The translations under genes were made by a program, and so were the position numbers. Positions 7,969-16,416 of a stretch of DNA of 64,000 nt are shown here, piece by piece. Origin of the DNA: Ferruginibacter sp. (GTDB lineage Bacteria > Bacteroidota > Bacteroidia > Chitinophagales > Chitinophagaceae); the NCBI GenBank assembly GCA_017983695.1, contig JAGOAX010000003.1, forward strand, positions 372,001 through 436,000, read 5' to 3'. How positions within the stretch are numbered: the first letter of the stretch is position 1; each line of letters begins with the position of its first letter. The notes under the pieces were generated by a model that did not search any database, was not told the DNA's origin, and saw only the letters and a list, made by a program, of their open reading frames with translations.

Positions 7969-8913
7969 ATGGATCTGTCAATTGTAATACCACTTTTTAA
8001 TGAAGATGAATCTTTACCGGAACTGTGTGCCTGGATTGAAAGGGTGATGCAGGCCAATAATTATTCTTACGAAGTAATATTGATAGACGATGGCAGCACC
8101 GATACATCGTGGAAAGTGATTGAAGAATTGCGGAGCAAAAATGCAAATCTTAAAGGCATAAAGTTTCAACGTAACTACGGCAAAAGCGCTGCACTAAACG
8201 AGGGATTTAAAGCTGCACAGGGTGATGTGATAATAACTATGGATGCCGATATGCAGGACAGTCCTGACGAAATTCCGGACTTAAGAAAAATGATAGTTGA
8301 AGATGGTTTTGACCTGGTGAGTGGCTGGAAGAAAAAACGGTATGACAATACACTTACAAAAAATATTCCCAGTAAACTGTTTAATGCTGCGGCACGTAGC
8401 ATGAGCAAGATTAAACTGCATGATTTTAATTGTGGGCTTAAATCGTACAGTAAAAAAGTAGTAAAAAGTATTGAAGTATATGGCGAAATGCACCGCTATG
8501 TACCTGTACTGGCAAAGTGGTCTGGCTTTAGAAAAATTGGCGAAAAAGTAGTAGAGCACCGGGCAAGAAAATATGGCGTTACCAAATTTGGCTGGAGCCG
8601 TTTTGTTAATGGCTTTTTAGACCTGATGACGATATTCTTTGTAGGTAAATTCGGTAAGCGTCCCATGCACTTTTTTGGCCTGTGGGGCAGCATTTCATTT
8701 TTTTTAGGGCTTGCTATTTTTACTTACCTCACCTTATCAAAATTCTTTTTCGATCAAACCGGTTTAACACAAAGGCCGCTTTTCTTTTTTGCCATCATGA
8801 TCATGATAATTGGTACACAGTTATTCCTGGCAGGATTTATTGGCGAACTGATTTCAAGAAATTCTGCTGAAAGAAACAGTTATTTAATTGAAGAAAAATT
8901 AGGGTTACAGTAA
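7969..8913 (+). CDS. Family 2 glycosyltransferase with two C-terminal membrane segments (DPM1/ArnC-like)
   Basis: 314 residues. The N-terminal GT-A domain starts M-D-L-S-I-V-I-P-L-F-N-E-D-E, has the I-D-D-G-S-T-D-T-S motif near residue 40 and the D-A-D-M-Q-D metal site near 93, and contains F-N-C-G-L-K-S-Y near 150. Two membrane helices follow at about 230-252 and 264-288. This architecture is that of polyprenyl-phosphate glycosyltransferases such as dolichol-phosphate-mannose synthase or ArnC. It probably loads a sugar onto undecaprenyl phosphate at the inner membrane. It is tightly packed with DUF4199 (3 bases) and the next glycosyltransferase (3 bases). Confidence 0.9.
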   Translation: MDLSIVIPLFNEDESLPELCAWIERVMQANNYSYEVILIDDGSTDTSWKVIEELRSKNANLKGIKFQRNYGKSAALNEGFKAAQGDVIITMDADMQDSPDEIPDLRKMIVEDGFDLVSGWKKKRYDNTLTKNIPSKLFNAAARSMSKIKLHDFNCGLKSYSKKVVKSIEVYGEMHRYVPVLAKWSGFRKIGEKVVEHRARKYGVTKFGWSRFVNGFLDLMTIFFVGKFGKRPMHFFGLWGSISFFLGLAIFTYLTLSKFFFDQTGLTQRPLFFFAIMIMIIGTQLFLAGFIGELISRNSAERNSYLIEEKLGLQ

Positions 8914-8916
8914 ATT

Positions 8917-10053
8917 ATGAAAGTAATCATCATTGGCCCGGCACATCCCCTGCGTGGTGGTTTAGCTTCTTACAATGAAAGATTAGCAAAAGAGTTCCGG
9001 TTACAGGGACATGATGTTACCATTTATACCTTTTCTTTACAATACCCCGAGTTTATTTTCCCCGGTACCACGCAGTACTCAACAGAACCAGCTCCGGCAG
9101 ATTTAAAAATCAAGGTTTGTATCAATTCAGTCAACCCCATAAACTGGATTATTGTTGGCCGTCGCCTAAAAAAAGAAAATGCAGATTTAATTGTAGTACG
9201 ATACTGGTTGCCACTGATGGGGCCATGCCTTGGTACCATTTTACGCATTGCCAAAAAGAACAGGTATAGCAAAGTTGTTTGCATTGCCGACAATATCATT
9301 CCCCACGAAAAACGTTTTGGCGATAAACCTTTTACCAAATACTTTATTAAACCGGTTGATGCTTTTATCACTATGAGTGAAAAAGTATTGGCCGACTTAC
9401 GCTTATTTGAAAAAGAGAAACCGGCCAAAGCTGTGCTGCATCCCTTGTATGATAATTTCGGAGAAAAAATAAGTACTGCCGAAGCAAGAAAATTTTTAAA
9501 TATTGGTGCAGATGAAAAAATAATTTTATTCTTTGGCTTTATCCGCAAGTACAAAGGATTAGATATTTTGTTTGATGCAATGAAAATACTCCACAACAAC
9601 AAACATCAAACAACAAATATCAAACTCCTGGTAGCCGGTGAGTTTTACGAAGATCGAAAGCCTTACGATGAACAAATAAATCAATTAGATATAGCAACCG
9701 ATTTATTGCTGCACACCAATTTTATAGCCGACAGCGAAGTGAAATATTATCTCTGTGCAGCCGATGTGGTAGTTCAGCCTTACCGCAATGCCACACAAAG
9801 CGGTGTTACTCCCCTTGCTTATCATTTTGAAAAACCAATGATTGTTACCAATGTTGGCGGACTACCATCTTTAGTGCCTGATGATAAAGTTGGCCTTGTG
9901 GCAGAACCAAATGCCGGAGCTATTGCTGAAAAAATACTGGAATACTTTGCTAAAGGCGAAGCTCATTTCCTGCCACACATTATTGAAGAAAAGAAAAAAC
10001 TCAGCTGGAGCAAATTAACCGATACAATTTTTGAAGTTGCTAATTCTAAGTAA
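8917..10053 (+). CDS. Glycosyltransferase, GT4-type (GT-B fold)
   Basis: 378 residues. The N-terminal domain carries G-P-A-H-P-L-R-G-G-L-A-S-Y near 8-20, the usual acceptor-side glycine loop. The C-terminal domain has F-F-G-F-I-R-K-Y-K-G-L near 207-217 and the donor-binding block A-T-Q-S-G-V-T-P-L-A-Y near 303-313. That block has a Gln where many GT4 enzymes have the first Glu of E-x7-E. No signal or membrane segment, so cytoplasmic. It lies between the GT2 enzyme and the GDP-heptose genes, so transfer of heptose or a related sugar to a surface glycan is plausible but unproven. Confidence 0.9.
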   Translation: MKVIIIGPAHPLRGGLASYNERLAKEFRLQGHDVTIYTFSLQYPEFIFPGTTQYSTEPAPADLKIKVCINSVNPINWIIVGRRLKKENADLIVVRYWLPLMGPCLGTILRIAKKNRYSKVVCIADNIIPHEKRFGDKPFTKYFIKPVDAFITMSEKVLADLRLFEKEKPAKAVLHPLYDNFGEKISTAEARKFLNIGADEKIILFFGFIRKYKGLDILFDAMKILHNNKHQTTNIKLLVAGEFYEDRKPYDEQINQLDIATDLLLHTNFIADSEVKYYLCAADVVVQPYRNATQSGVTPLAYHFEKPMIVTNVGGLPSLVPDDKVGLVAEPNAGAIAEKILEYFAKGEAHFLPHIIEEKKKLSWSKLTDTIFEVANSK

Positions 10054-10074
10054 CTTGCCCCTTTAAAAATTCTT

Positions 10075-11097
10075 ATGATCTATAGAAGTAAAGCACCACT
10101 TCGTATTGGCCTTGCCGGCGGCGGCACTGATGTGAGCCCTTACAGCGATCTTTATGGCGGTGCCGTATTGAATGCCACCATCTCTTTATCTGCCTATGCC
10201 ACTATTGAACCTTTAACTGAAAATAAAATCATTGTTGAAGCATTAGACAGAAACGAACAGCAGGTTTTTGATTGGGCACCACAATTACCTATTGATGGCA
10301 AACTCAATTTATTAAAGGGCGTTTATAACCGTATTCAAAAAGATTATGGCTTGCCTACAGGTGGTTTTAGCTTATCAACTTTTGTAGATGCGCCTGCAGG
10401 TTCCGGCCTGGGAACTTCTTCAACACTTGTGGTCGCCATTTTAGGTGCTTTTATCGAAATGCTGAAACTGCCATTGAGTGAATACGACGCTGCACAATAC
10501 GCTTATCATATCGAACGTAACGATCTGCAACTGGCGGGTGGCAAACAGGATCAATATGCAGCTACTTTCGGCGGCGTAAACTTTATGGAGTTTTACGAAG
10601 ATGATAAGGTGCTGGTTAATCCACTTCGTATCCGCCCGGAATATTTACATGAACTGGAAAATAACCTCGTTTTATATTTTACCGACTCCTCAAGAGAAAG
10701 CGCCGACATTATTAAAGAGCAGGTAAAAAATGTAAACAGTAAAAATGAAAAAAGCATTGAAGCTATGCACCATTTAAAAGAGCAGGCCAAAATGATGAAG
10801 GAAGCATTACTGAAAGGAAAGCTGGATGAAATAGGCAGGATATTAGATTATGGCTTTGCACAAAAAAGGTTGATGGCAGAAAATATAAGCAACAGCACCA
10901 TTGAAAGTATTTATGATGCTGCAAAAGCTGCTGGTGCAACCGGCGGAAAGATCAGTGGTGCAGGTGGCGGAGGATTCATGATATTTTATTGCCCCGGCAA
11001 TACCCGTTATGCCGTTATTAATACTTTAAATAACTTTGGCGGCCAGGTAAAAAAATATTCATTTACTAAATATGGATTAACAAGCTGGACAGTATAG
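10075..11097 (+). CDS. hddA: D-glycero-alpha-D-manno-heptose 7-phosphate kinase (GHMP kinase)
   Basis: 340 residues of the GHMP kinase family. N-terminal R-S-K-A-P-L-R-I-G-L-A-G-G-G-T-D-V is characteristic of HddA and related sugar kinases. The ATP loop is P-A-G-S-G-L-G-T-S-S near residues 107-116, and the C-terminal G-A-T-G-G-K-I-S-G-A-G-G-G-G-F motif lies near 286-300. It phosphorylates the anomeric position of D-glycero-alpha-D-manno-heptose 7-phosphate to the 1,7-bisphosphate. It sits 21 bases after the GT4 gene and before gmhA, hddC and gmhB, which supply the other steps of the GDP-heptose route; this supports the specific name over fucokinase-like alternatives. Confidence 0.88.
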   Translation: MIYRSKAPLRIGLAGGGTDVSPYSDLYGGAVLNATISLSAYATIEPLTENKIIVEALDRNEQQVFDWAPQLPIDGKLNLLKGVYNRIQKDYGLPTGGFSLSTFVDAPAGSGLGTSSTLVVAILGAFIEMLKLPLSEYDAAQYAYHIERNDLQLAGGKQDQYAATFGGVNFMEFYEDDKVLVNPLRIRPEYLHELENNLVLYFTDSSRESADIIKEQVKNVNSKNEKSIEAMHHLKEQAKMMKEALLKGKLDEIGRILDYGFAQKRLMAENISNSTIESIYDAAKAAGATGGKISGAGGGGFMIFYCPGNTRYAVINTLNNFGGQVKKYSFTKYGLTSWTV

Positions 11098-11099
11098 TT

Positions 11100-11126
11100 G
11101 TCATTCCGAACGCAGTGAGGAATCTG
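11100..11126. repeat. REP-like intergenic sequence with internal hairpin
   Basis: GTCATTCCGAAC-GCAGTGAGGAATCTG contains the arms ATTCC (11103-11107) and GGAAT (11118-11122). Closely similar sequences recur between genes in many Bacteroidetes genomes. Only one copy is seen here. It lies directly after the hddA stop. Confidence 0.45.
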
Positions 11127-11246
11127 CCGGATAATGATTTGCTGATTATGTTACCAGCATTTGTTTTTCATGGCATCATCGTTGCGAACTTGTTCTGTTA
11201 TTCTTTTCTTTCAGTGAAAGGAAAAAATAATCACACTTATACTGCA

Positions 11247-11254
11247 TACCTTTG
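11247..11254 (+). promoter_or_regulatory. Putative -7 box for gmhA-hddC-gmhB
   Basis: TACCTTTG matches TAnnTTTG, leaving a leader of roughly 65 bases before the gmhA ATG at 11327. The 229-base gap after hddA suggests a second transcription start here. Confidence 0.45.
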
Positions 11255-11326
11255 CTGAACATTAAAGTATTTTACAGGTAAAATGTTTTTTTTTGAATTT
11301 TACCTTTTTACTTTTAACTTAACAAC

Positions 11327-11914
11327 ATGTCTCAAAAAATTAAAGATATCATTGCCGCTTCTATAACTGTAAAGCAACAAATTTTACAGGATGAAGCGAT
11401 GATTACAACAGTAAATGATTGTGTTACTGCAATAGTTGCTGCGTTTAAAAATGGCAACAAGGTTTTGTTTTGCGGTAATGGCGGCAGCGCTGCCGATGCA
11501 CAGCATTTAGCAGCAGAGTTCAGCGGCAGGTTTTATTTAGACCGTGATGCCTTACCGGCAGAAGCTTTGCATTGCAACACCTCGTATATGACGGCTGTTG
11601 CCAATGATTACAGTTACGATGTTATTTACAGCCGCCTGGTTAACGGCATCGGCATTAAAGGCGATGTATTGATTGGTTTATCCACTTCGGGCAATAGTAA
11701 AAATATTGTTGCAGCTTTTGAAGTAGCTAAACAAAAAGGCATGCTCACCATCGGCTTTACCGGTGACAGTGGCGGAACAATGAAATCGCTTTCTGATTAT
11801 TTATTAAACGTACCTTCTACAGATACGCCACGTATACAGGAAAGCCATATCATGTTGGGCCATATTATTTGCGAACTGGTAGAAGCTCAGTATTTTACCC
11901 CCTCCGCCCCCTAA
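11327..11914 (+). CDS. gmhA: D-sedoheptulose 7-phosphate isomerase
   Basis: 195 residues with a single SIS domain. F-C-G-N-G-G-S-A-A-D-A-Q-H-L-A-A-E (about 49-65) and L-S-T-S-G-N-S-K-N (about 120-128) are the phosphosugar-binding loops, and E-S-H-I-M-L-G-H near 174-181 bears catalytic residues typical of GmhA. It makes D-glycero-D-manno-heptose 7-phosphate from sedoheptulose 7-phosphate, the entry to the heptose pathway. The last five codons and stop (T-P-S-A-P-stop) lie inside a repeated 29-base palindromic element, so the native C-terminus has been replaced or extended by it. Confidence 0.95.
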   Translation: MSQKIKDIIAASITVKQQILQDEAMITTVNDCVTAIVAAFKNGNKVLFCGNGGSAADAQHLAAEFSGRFYLDRDALPAEALHCNTSYMTAVANDYSYDVIYSRLVNGIGIKGDVLIGLSTSGNSKNIVAAFEVAKQKGMLTIGFTGDSGGTMKSLSDYLLNVPSTDTPRIQESHIMLGHIICELVEAQYFTPSAP

Positions 11915-11925
11915 AGGGGGAACTT
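11897..11925 (+). repeat. 29-base palindromic element, copy 1 (at the gmhA 3' end)
   Basis: The element runs ACCCCCTCCGCCCCC then TAAAGGGGGAACTT. The CCCCC-TAAA-GGGGG part can form a short hairpin right at the stop codon. An exact inverted copy is at 27083-27111. It encodes the last five residues and stop of GmhA. Confidence 0.85.
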
Positions 11926-11937
11926 TCAAAGACTCTA

Positions 11938-12723
11938 ATGATAAAAGAAGCAATTATATTAGCGGGTGGTTTGGGCACAAGATTACAAAGCGTCGTTTCT
12001 GATGTACCCAAGTGTATGGCGCCGGTAAATGGTATTCCGTTTATCAATTTTGTAATTTCTTACTTAAAAAATGAAGGCGTAGAAAGATTCATTTTATCAC
12101 TCGGTTACAAAAGTGAAATCGTAGTTGAATACATTACTAAAACATTTACAAATATTGATATTGAATATGTTGTAGAAGACAAGCCATTGGGTACCGGCGG
12201 TGCAATAAAGTTAGCGTGCAATAAAGTAAAGGGTTCCGATGTACTGGTTTTAAATGGCGACACTTTATTTACCGTAAACATTAAAGACTTTACGGGAGTG
12301 CATAAAATGAAAAACGCAGACATTACGATTGCACTAAAAGAAATGAAACATTTTAACCGCTACGGGACAGTTGAAATAGACACCAACTTTACTTTAAAGG
12401 AATTTAGAGAAAAACAATTTTGCGAAAAGGGGCTTATAAACGGAGGAGTATATGCTTTAAATGTAACCGCATTTTTAAGTGAAGGTTTACCGGAGGTATT
12501 TTCGTTTGAAAAAGATTTTTTGGAAAAAAATACCGGCCGCATAACATTCTGCGGTATGCCATGCGATAATTATTTTATTGATATTGGAATACCTGAAGAC
12601 TATAATAAGTTTATTGATGATTATAAATTAATACAATTAAACAAAAAAATTAAAGATTTCCCTGGCACAAACAATTTTATTGGAGAAGTATTTTTTGAAG
12701 GGTTGTTTACTCTACTGGATTAA
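11938..12723 (+). CDS. hddC: D-glycero-alpha-D-manno-heptose 1-phosphate guanylyltransferase
   Basis: 261 residues from the ATG at 11938 (MIKEAIILAGG). A longer in-frame start would read through the palindromic repeat and overlap gmhA, so it is rejected. The nucleotidyltransferase signature I-L-A-G-G-L-G-T-R-L is at 6-15, V-P-K-C-M-A-P-V at 22-29 and the metal Asp in L-N-G-D-T-L-F near 104. The protein closely resembles HddC, which joins GTP and heptose 1-phosphate to give GDP-D-glycero-alpha-D-manno-heptose. Mannose-1-phosphate guanylyltransferase is the alternative from motif alone, but the neighbours favour heptose. Confidence 0.88.
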   Translation: MIKEAIILAGGLGTRLQSVVSDVPKCMAPVNGIPFINFVISYLKNEGVERFILSLGYKSEIVVEYITKTFTNIDIEYVVEDKPLGTGGAIKLACNKVKGSDVLVLNGDTLFTVNIKDFTGVHKMKNADITIALKEMKHFNRYGTVEIDTNFTLKEFREKQFCEKGLINGGVYALNVTAFLSEGLPEVFSFEKDFLEKNTGRITFCGMPCDNYFIDIGIPEDYNKFIDDYKLIQLNKKIKDFPGTNNFIGEVFFEGLFTLLD

Positions 12724-12770
12724 AATAAAATTATCAGTCATCTTTAATTTCATTTACAAAAACATACTTA

Positions 12771-13316
12771 GTGGCAATTAATTTCAACGAAATAGATAAA
12801 ACCTGGACACTTTTTTTAGACCGTGATGGTGTGATCAACCACGAAAAACATCTAGACTATATCCACACCTGGGATGAATTTAAATTTTATGATGGCGCTA
12901 AAGTGGCAATAAAATTGTTCACCGAAAAATTCAACCGCATAATTATTGTAACCAACCAGCGGGGCATTGCAAAAGGTGTTACCAAAGAAGCTGACCTGCA
13001 GCTCATCCATAAAAATATGGTAATTGAAATTGAAAAGGTAGGCGGCAAAATTGATGGCATCTATTATTGCCCCGAACTGGAAAGCCCCAATCGTAAACCT
13101 AATCCCGGCATGGGCCTGCAAGCCGTAAAAGATTTCCCGGATATTGATCTGTCAAAAGCTATAATGGTGGGCAATACTTTAAGCGATATGGAATTTGGCC
13201 GCAACCTTGGTATAAAAACTGTTTTTCTTACCACCACCCGGCCCGAAGTGGACACCAGCGATGAACGCATTGATACAGAATATCCATCCCTGATTGCATT
13301 TGCATTAGATTTATGA
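12771..13316 (+). CDS. gmhB: D,D-heptose 1,7-bisphosphate 7-phosphatase (HAD-IIIA)
   Basis: 181 residues from a GTG start; no ATG is available nearby. The HAD motifs are F-L-D-R-D-G-V-I-N (nucleophile Asp near 16), T-N-Q-R-G-I-A-K-G near 62-70, the Lys in N-R-K-P-N-P-G-M near 105-112 and V-G-N-T-L-S-D-M near 126-133. It removes the C7 phosphate between the HddA and HddC steps. The loop before R-K-P is short (C-P-E-L-E-S-P-N) and lacks the Cys/His set that binds zinc in many GmhB and HisB-N proteins. It is the last gene of the heptose operon. Confidence 0.88.
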   Translation: MAINFNEIDKTWTLFLDRDGVINHEKHLDYIHTWDEFKFYDGAKVAIKLFTEKFNRIIIVTNQRGIAKGVTKEADLQLIHKNMVIEIEKVGGKIDGIYYCPELESPNRKPNPGMGLQAVKDFPDIDLSKAIMVGNTLSDMEFGRNLGIKTVFLTTTRPEVDTSDERIDTEYPSLIAFALDL

Positions 13317-13396
13317 TAGAACACAGATTTAACTGATTAAACTTATAATCACTTATTGGGCAGATAATATTTACTTATTATTATTTGTAATCCAAA

Positions 13397-15097
13397 CTAT
13401 TGCTTATGTGTGTATATAGTAGTACCTGAGCCTCCAACAGTCTTATAAATAATATCAGGCATTTTTGTAGTACCTGTGCCATTTCCAGAGGATGAATTGG
13501 AAGAACCAGGGGAACCACCTGATGAAAAACTCACATTTTTCATTTTTTCGTTATAATACCTTGCCATTGCAGCTTCGTTTTCTGCTTTTTCTTTTTGGGC
13601 TAACACCACACCTTCTGCTCTTTCTCTGGCACCTAAATTATCATAGCCCCAAAGGCCGCCATAATATGGATTGTTTTTTAGAATTTCATAAAAGGTTTCT
13701 CTATCAAAAGATTTAGTTTGTATACCATTTTCCCAAACGCCATATGAGACACCTCCGAGCGTGGTTACAGTCTCTGTTGCCAGTGATGTTAAACTAACAT
13801 ATTCCTTGGTTACCTTATCTGCATACCAAATAAAGCCAAGTCCTTCCTTATTACCATTTACGCTATAACCAAAATACCTGTCGCCGTTTTGGTATTTTGT
13901 TATACCATAACCATTTTGGCAATCACCAGAAATACATTGTGGAATTGCAGCCGTTGCCCTCATAAGAGAAGAATTCATAGCGTTATACTCTGTTTCTGTT
14001 ATTTCAATATTATTATTGTTGTAGTATTTTTCTTTAGAATGCGATGTATAATTTGCAAATTTTGCTTTCATATAATAGCCATTAGATAGCGTATTAATAC
14101 ATTCTCCAAAAGGGTAAAATCCATCAAAACTTCCAGTATAAGAAGAACCATCGCTTAGAATCCGTTTGCCCTCTACAAATTTATTATATTCCCATTTACC
14201 TCTATAAGTATCATCTTCCCATTTACGATAATTAGTATTATATGTACTTCTTGTTAACTGGCCATTGCCATGCTTTTTTCCATCAACCCACTGGCCTGTG
14301 TATGTGGTAATATCTGTTTGATAACGTTGAAATCTTTCGGTTCCCTCACCATTATATTTACCATCTTTCCATTGGCCAGTGTATGTTGTACGTTCACCAT
14401 TATCATAAGAACCATAGCCATTTTTACAATCTCCGGAAAAACAACCATCTGTAATCATTTCGTCATTTTTCCAATATCCATTAACAATCATGCCCTTTTC
14501 ATAGGTGTACCCTTTCCCTTCCCGTTTGCCATTTTTCCAAAATCCGGTGAAAGATTTACCATCGGTATAAACAAAACGGCCATACCCATTTATACAATCT
14601 CCTTCTTTACATTCTCCATTTTTTTTATTTTCTCTGGCTGAACTATTTATTAAAGTTCCATCCAGAGAATATTCTTTTCCTTTCGAATCTAAGTAATCTA
14701 TATTATTTAGATATTCAAAATGGATATTCCCATTTTCGTAGTAAAATTTTATCTCTTTTGTACTATCATTTATTGTCATTTCTATATTTCCATTTTCGTA
14801 GTATCTTTTTGTAATTCCGCTTTTTTTGCCATCAACATAAGGTGATTCTGTACGTAGTAATCCGTTTAGGGAATAACCTTTGATAATCCCATTTAGTTTG
14901 TCATTCAGATAAGGTGTTTCCCAATGTGTTTTTCCGCTTTCGTAATAACTTTTTTCAATGCCATTTTTCTTACCATCTACATATGGAGTTTCAGATTTTA
15001 TTTTACCATCTGGGTAGTACTCTTTTTTAATTTCGGTTTGTGCATAGGAGGAAAATGCAACTGTTACAGCAAATAGTAGAAATACTAAATTTTTCAT
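13397..15097 (-). CDS. Secreted MORN-repeat protein
   Basis: 566 residues with a signal peptide (M-K-N-L-V-F-L-L-F to S-S-Y-A-Q, cut near 20). Residues about 25-140 carry YwqK/MORN-variant repeats of the form Y-x-x-G-K-x-x-x-E-T-P-Y-x-D-G-K-K-x-G. From about 160 classic MORN repeats follow (Y-T-G-Q-W-K-D-G-K-x-x-G-x-G), interrupted by three copies of C-x-x-G-D-C-x-N-G-Y-G near 165, 217 and 395, which could form local disulfides. The C-terminus (about 480-566) is a charged helix and a Gly/Ser-rich tail. Such proteins are probably surface or periplasmic scaffolds. No enzyme domain is visible. It converges with gmhB and is likely monocistronic. Confidence 0.85.
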   Translation of the reverse strand: MKNLVFLLFAVTVAFSSYAQTEIKKEYYPDGKIKSETPYVDGKKNGIEKSYYESGKTHWETPYLNDKLNGIIKGYSLNGLLRTESPYVDGKKSGITKRYYENGNIEMTINDSTKEIKFYYENGNIHFEYLNNIDYLDSKGKEYSLDGTLINSSARENKKNGECKEGDCINGYGRFVYTDGKSFTGFWKNGKREGKGYTYEKGMIVNGYWKNDEMITDGCFSGDCKNGYGSYDNGERTTYTGQWKDGKYNGEGTERFQRYQTDITTYTGQWVDGKKHGNGQLTRSTYNTNYRKWEDDTYRGKWEYNKFVEGKRILSDGSSYTGSFDGFYPFGECINTLSNGYYMKAKFANYTSHSKEKYYNNNNIEITETEYNAMNSSLMRATAAIPQCISGDCQNGYGITKYQNGDRYFGYSVNGNKEGLGFIWYADKVTKEYVSLTSLATETVTTLGGVSYGVWENGIQTKSFDRETFYEILKNNPYYGGLWGYDNLGARERAEGVVLAQKEKAENEAAMARYYNEKMKNVSFSSGGSPGSSNSSSGNGTGTTKMPDIIYKTVGGSGTTIYTHKQ

Positions 15098-15186
15098 TGT
15101 TATTTATTTATAACTTCTTTCTGATTCTCTGTTTTGAATTCAAAAGATATTTAATAAATAAAAATAGAGTTTACAATTCGCCACAC

Positions 15187-15206
15187 AATACCCTTTCAAG
15201 GGTATT
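15187..15206. repeat. Perfect short inverted repeat in a 317-base divergent intergenic gap
   Basis: AATACCC and GGGTATT (15187-15193 and 15200-15206) flank a 6-base loop. The gap 15098-15414 separates two divergent genes, so this is not an obvious terminator and might be an operator. Apart from it and the -7 box at 15371, I see nothing else in the gap. Confidence 0.35.
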
Positions 15207-15370
15207 TTCTTAGGGCGAGAATTGGATAGAATATTTTAGATTTACCCTATTGTTTCTAAGTATATGATCAATTTTACAGAGTATGGCATGCCTACTGTTA
15301 AAAATCAGCTTATTGGGCGTAAGCTGCATTCCATCCCTCCAAACTTTCGTTAAAATTTAAACCCACACAA

Positions 15371-15378
15371 TAATTTTG
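15371..15378 (+). promoter_or_regulatory. Putative -7 box for the secreted protein at 15415
   Basis: TAATTTTG matches TAnnTTTG and leaves about 30 bases to the ATG at 15415. Confidence 0.45.
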
Positions 15379-15414
15379 TACAGCACTTGTTAAAGGATTA
15401 AGTAATTTTAAGGC

Positions 15415-16410
15415 ATGAAGAAACTGTTGGTTCTACCAGTATTCGTTTTATGTTGTTTTATTTCATTTGCACAGCGTATTACAAAGGCTGATGAAAAATT
15501 ATTGCAAAAGAAGGAAGACTCATTAAAGAAGTTCTCTGTTAAACTGATACAGGGCATTACTGCCAGCGACCGTTTTAATGCCGACAGCATTTTAACTAAA
15601 ATACTGGTACGGGCTTTAAAAATCCCCAACTCTTTTTACTACAGTTTCGATTCACTGGAAACTATTTCTAAATTATATGCGCCGGACAGTTCCTTTAAAA
15701 TTTTTACCTGGCAAATGATGATCAACGATAATATTATCCGCCAGCATGGTGCCATACAAATGCGTACTTATGACGGCTCTTTAAAATTATATCCCCTGAT
15801 AGATAAATCGGATGTTACCATTAACCAGGTAGATACAGTGGGAAATAATAAAGGATGGATTGGTGCTGTGTATTATAATATCATTCAGAAAAAAAGCGGC
15901 AATCAGAATTATTACACACTTCTGGGTTTTGATGAAAATAATATCCGCAGCAATAAAAAATTAATTGAAGTACTTCATTTTGATAATGATGAACCTGTAT
16001 TTGGCGGCCGCTTGTTCAGCTTTGAAGAAGATTCTGTTTTTAAAACTTCTATTGGACGTTATATAATGGAGTATAAAAAAACTGATGGCCCAAAACTGAA
16101 TTATGATGAAGAAATGGATATGATAATTGTGGAGCATTTAATAAGCGAAAGTAACGAACCAAAAAAGAAATGGACTTATGTGGGTGATGGGGATTACGAA
16201 GGTTTTAAATGGAAAAATGGCAAATGGGTACATGTAGAAAAAATATTTGACCAGGTAACGCCATTGGGACAAGCACCGGTGCCAAATCCCGTAAGAGATG
16301 CCAGTGGAAATATGGATGAAAGCAAATTAAAAAATGGTGAGCCCATTGAACCCAAGCCTGCAGAAGAAAAGCCTAAGCCAGTTACGCCAAAAAAGAAGGG
16401 TAAAGGTTAA
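15415..16410 (+). CDS. Secreted protein of unknown function
   Basis: 331 residues. The signal peptide is M-K-K-L-L-V-L-P-V-F-V-L followed by F-I-S-F-A-Q, cut near residue 19. The mature part begins with a charged helix and continues as mixed alpha/beta sequence with D-G-S-L-K-L-Y-P-L near 125 and W-T-Y-V-G-D-G-D-Y-E-G-F-K-W-K-N-G-K near 258-275. The last 45 residues are rich in Pro, Lys and Glu and probably disordered. No catalytic motif is recognised. It converges tightly with lepA, with six bases between the stops. Periplasmic location is likely; function is unknown. Confidence 0.75.
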   Translation: MKKLLVLPVFVLCCFISFAQRITKADEKLLQKKEDSLKKFSVKLIQGITASDRFNADSILTKILVRALKIPNSFYYSFDSLETISKLYAPDSSFKIFTWQMMINDNIIRQHGAIQMRTYDGSLKLYPLIDKSDVTINQVDTVGNNKGWIGAVYYNIIQKKSGNQNYYTLLGFDENNIRSNKKLIEVLHFDNDEPVFGGRLFSFEEDSVFKTSIGRYIMEYKKTDGPKLNYDEEMDMIIVEHLISESNEPKKKWTYVGDGDYEGFKWKNGKWVHVEKIFDQVTPLGQAPVPNPVRDASGNMDESKLKNGEPIEPKPAEEKPKPVTPKKKGKG

Positions 16411-16416
16411 AAGTTT

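Noticed and set aside
13317..13352. AACACAGATTTAACTG-like string resembling a common Bacteroidetes repeat
   Set aside because: It is degenerate and single-copy here, so there is not enough to call it.
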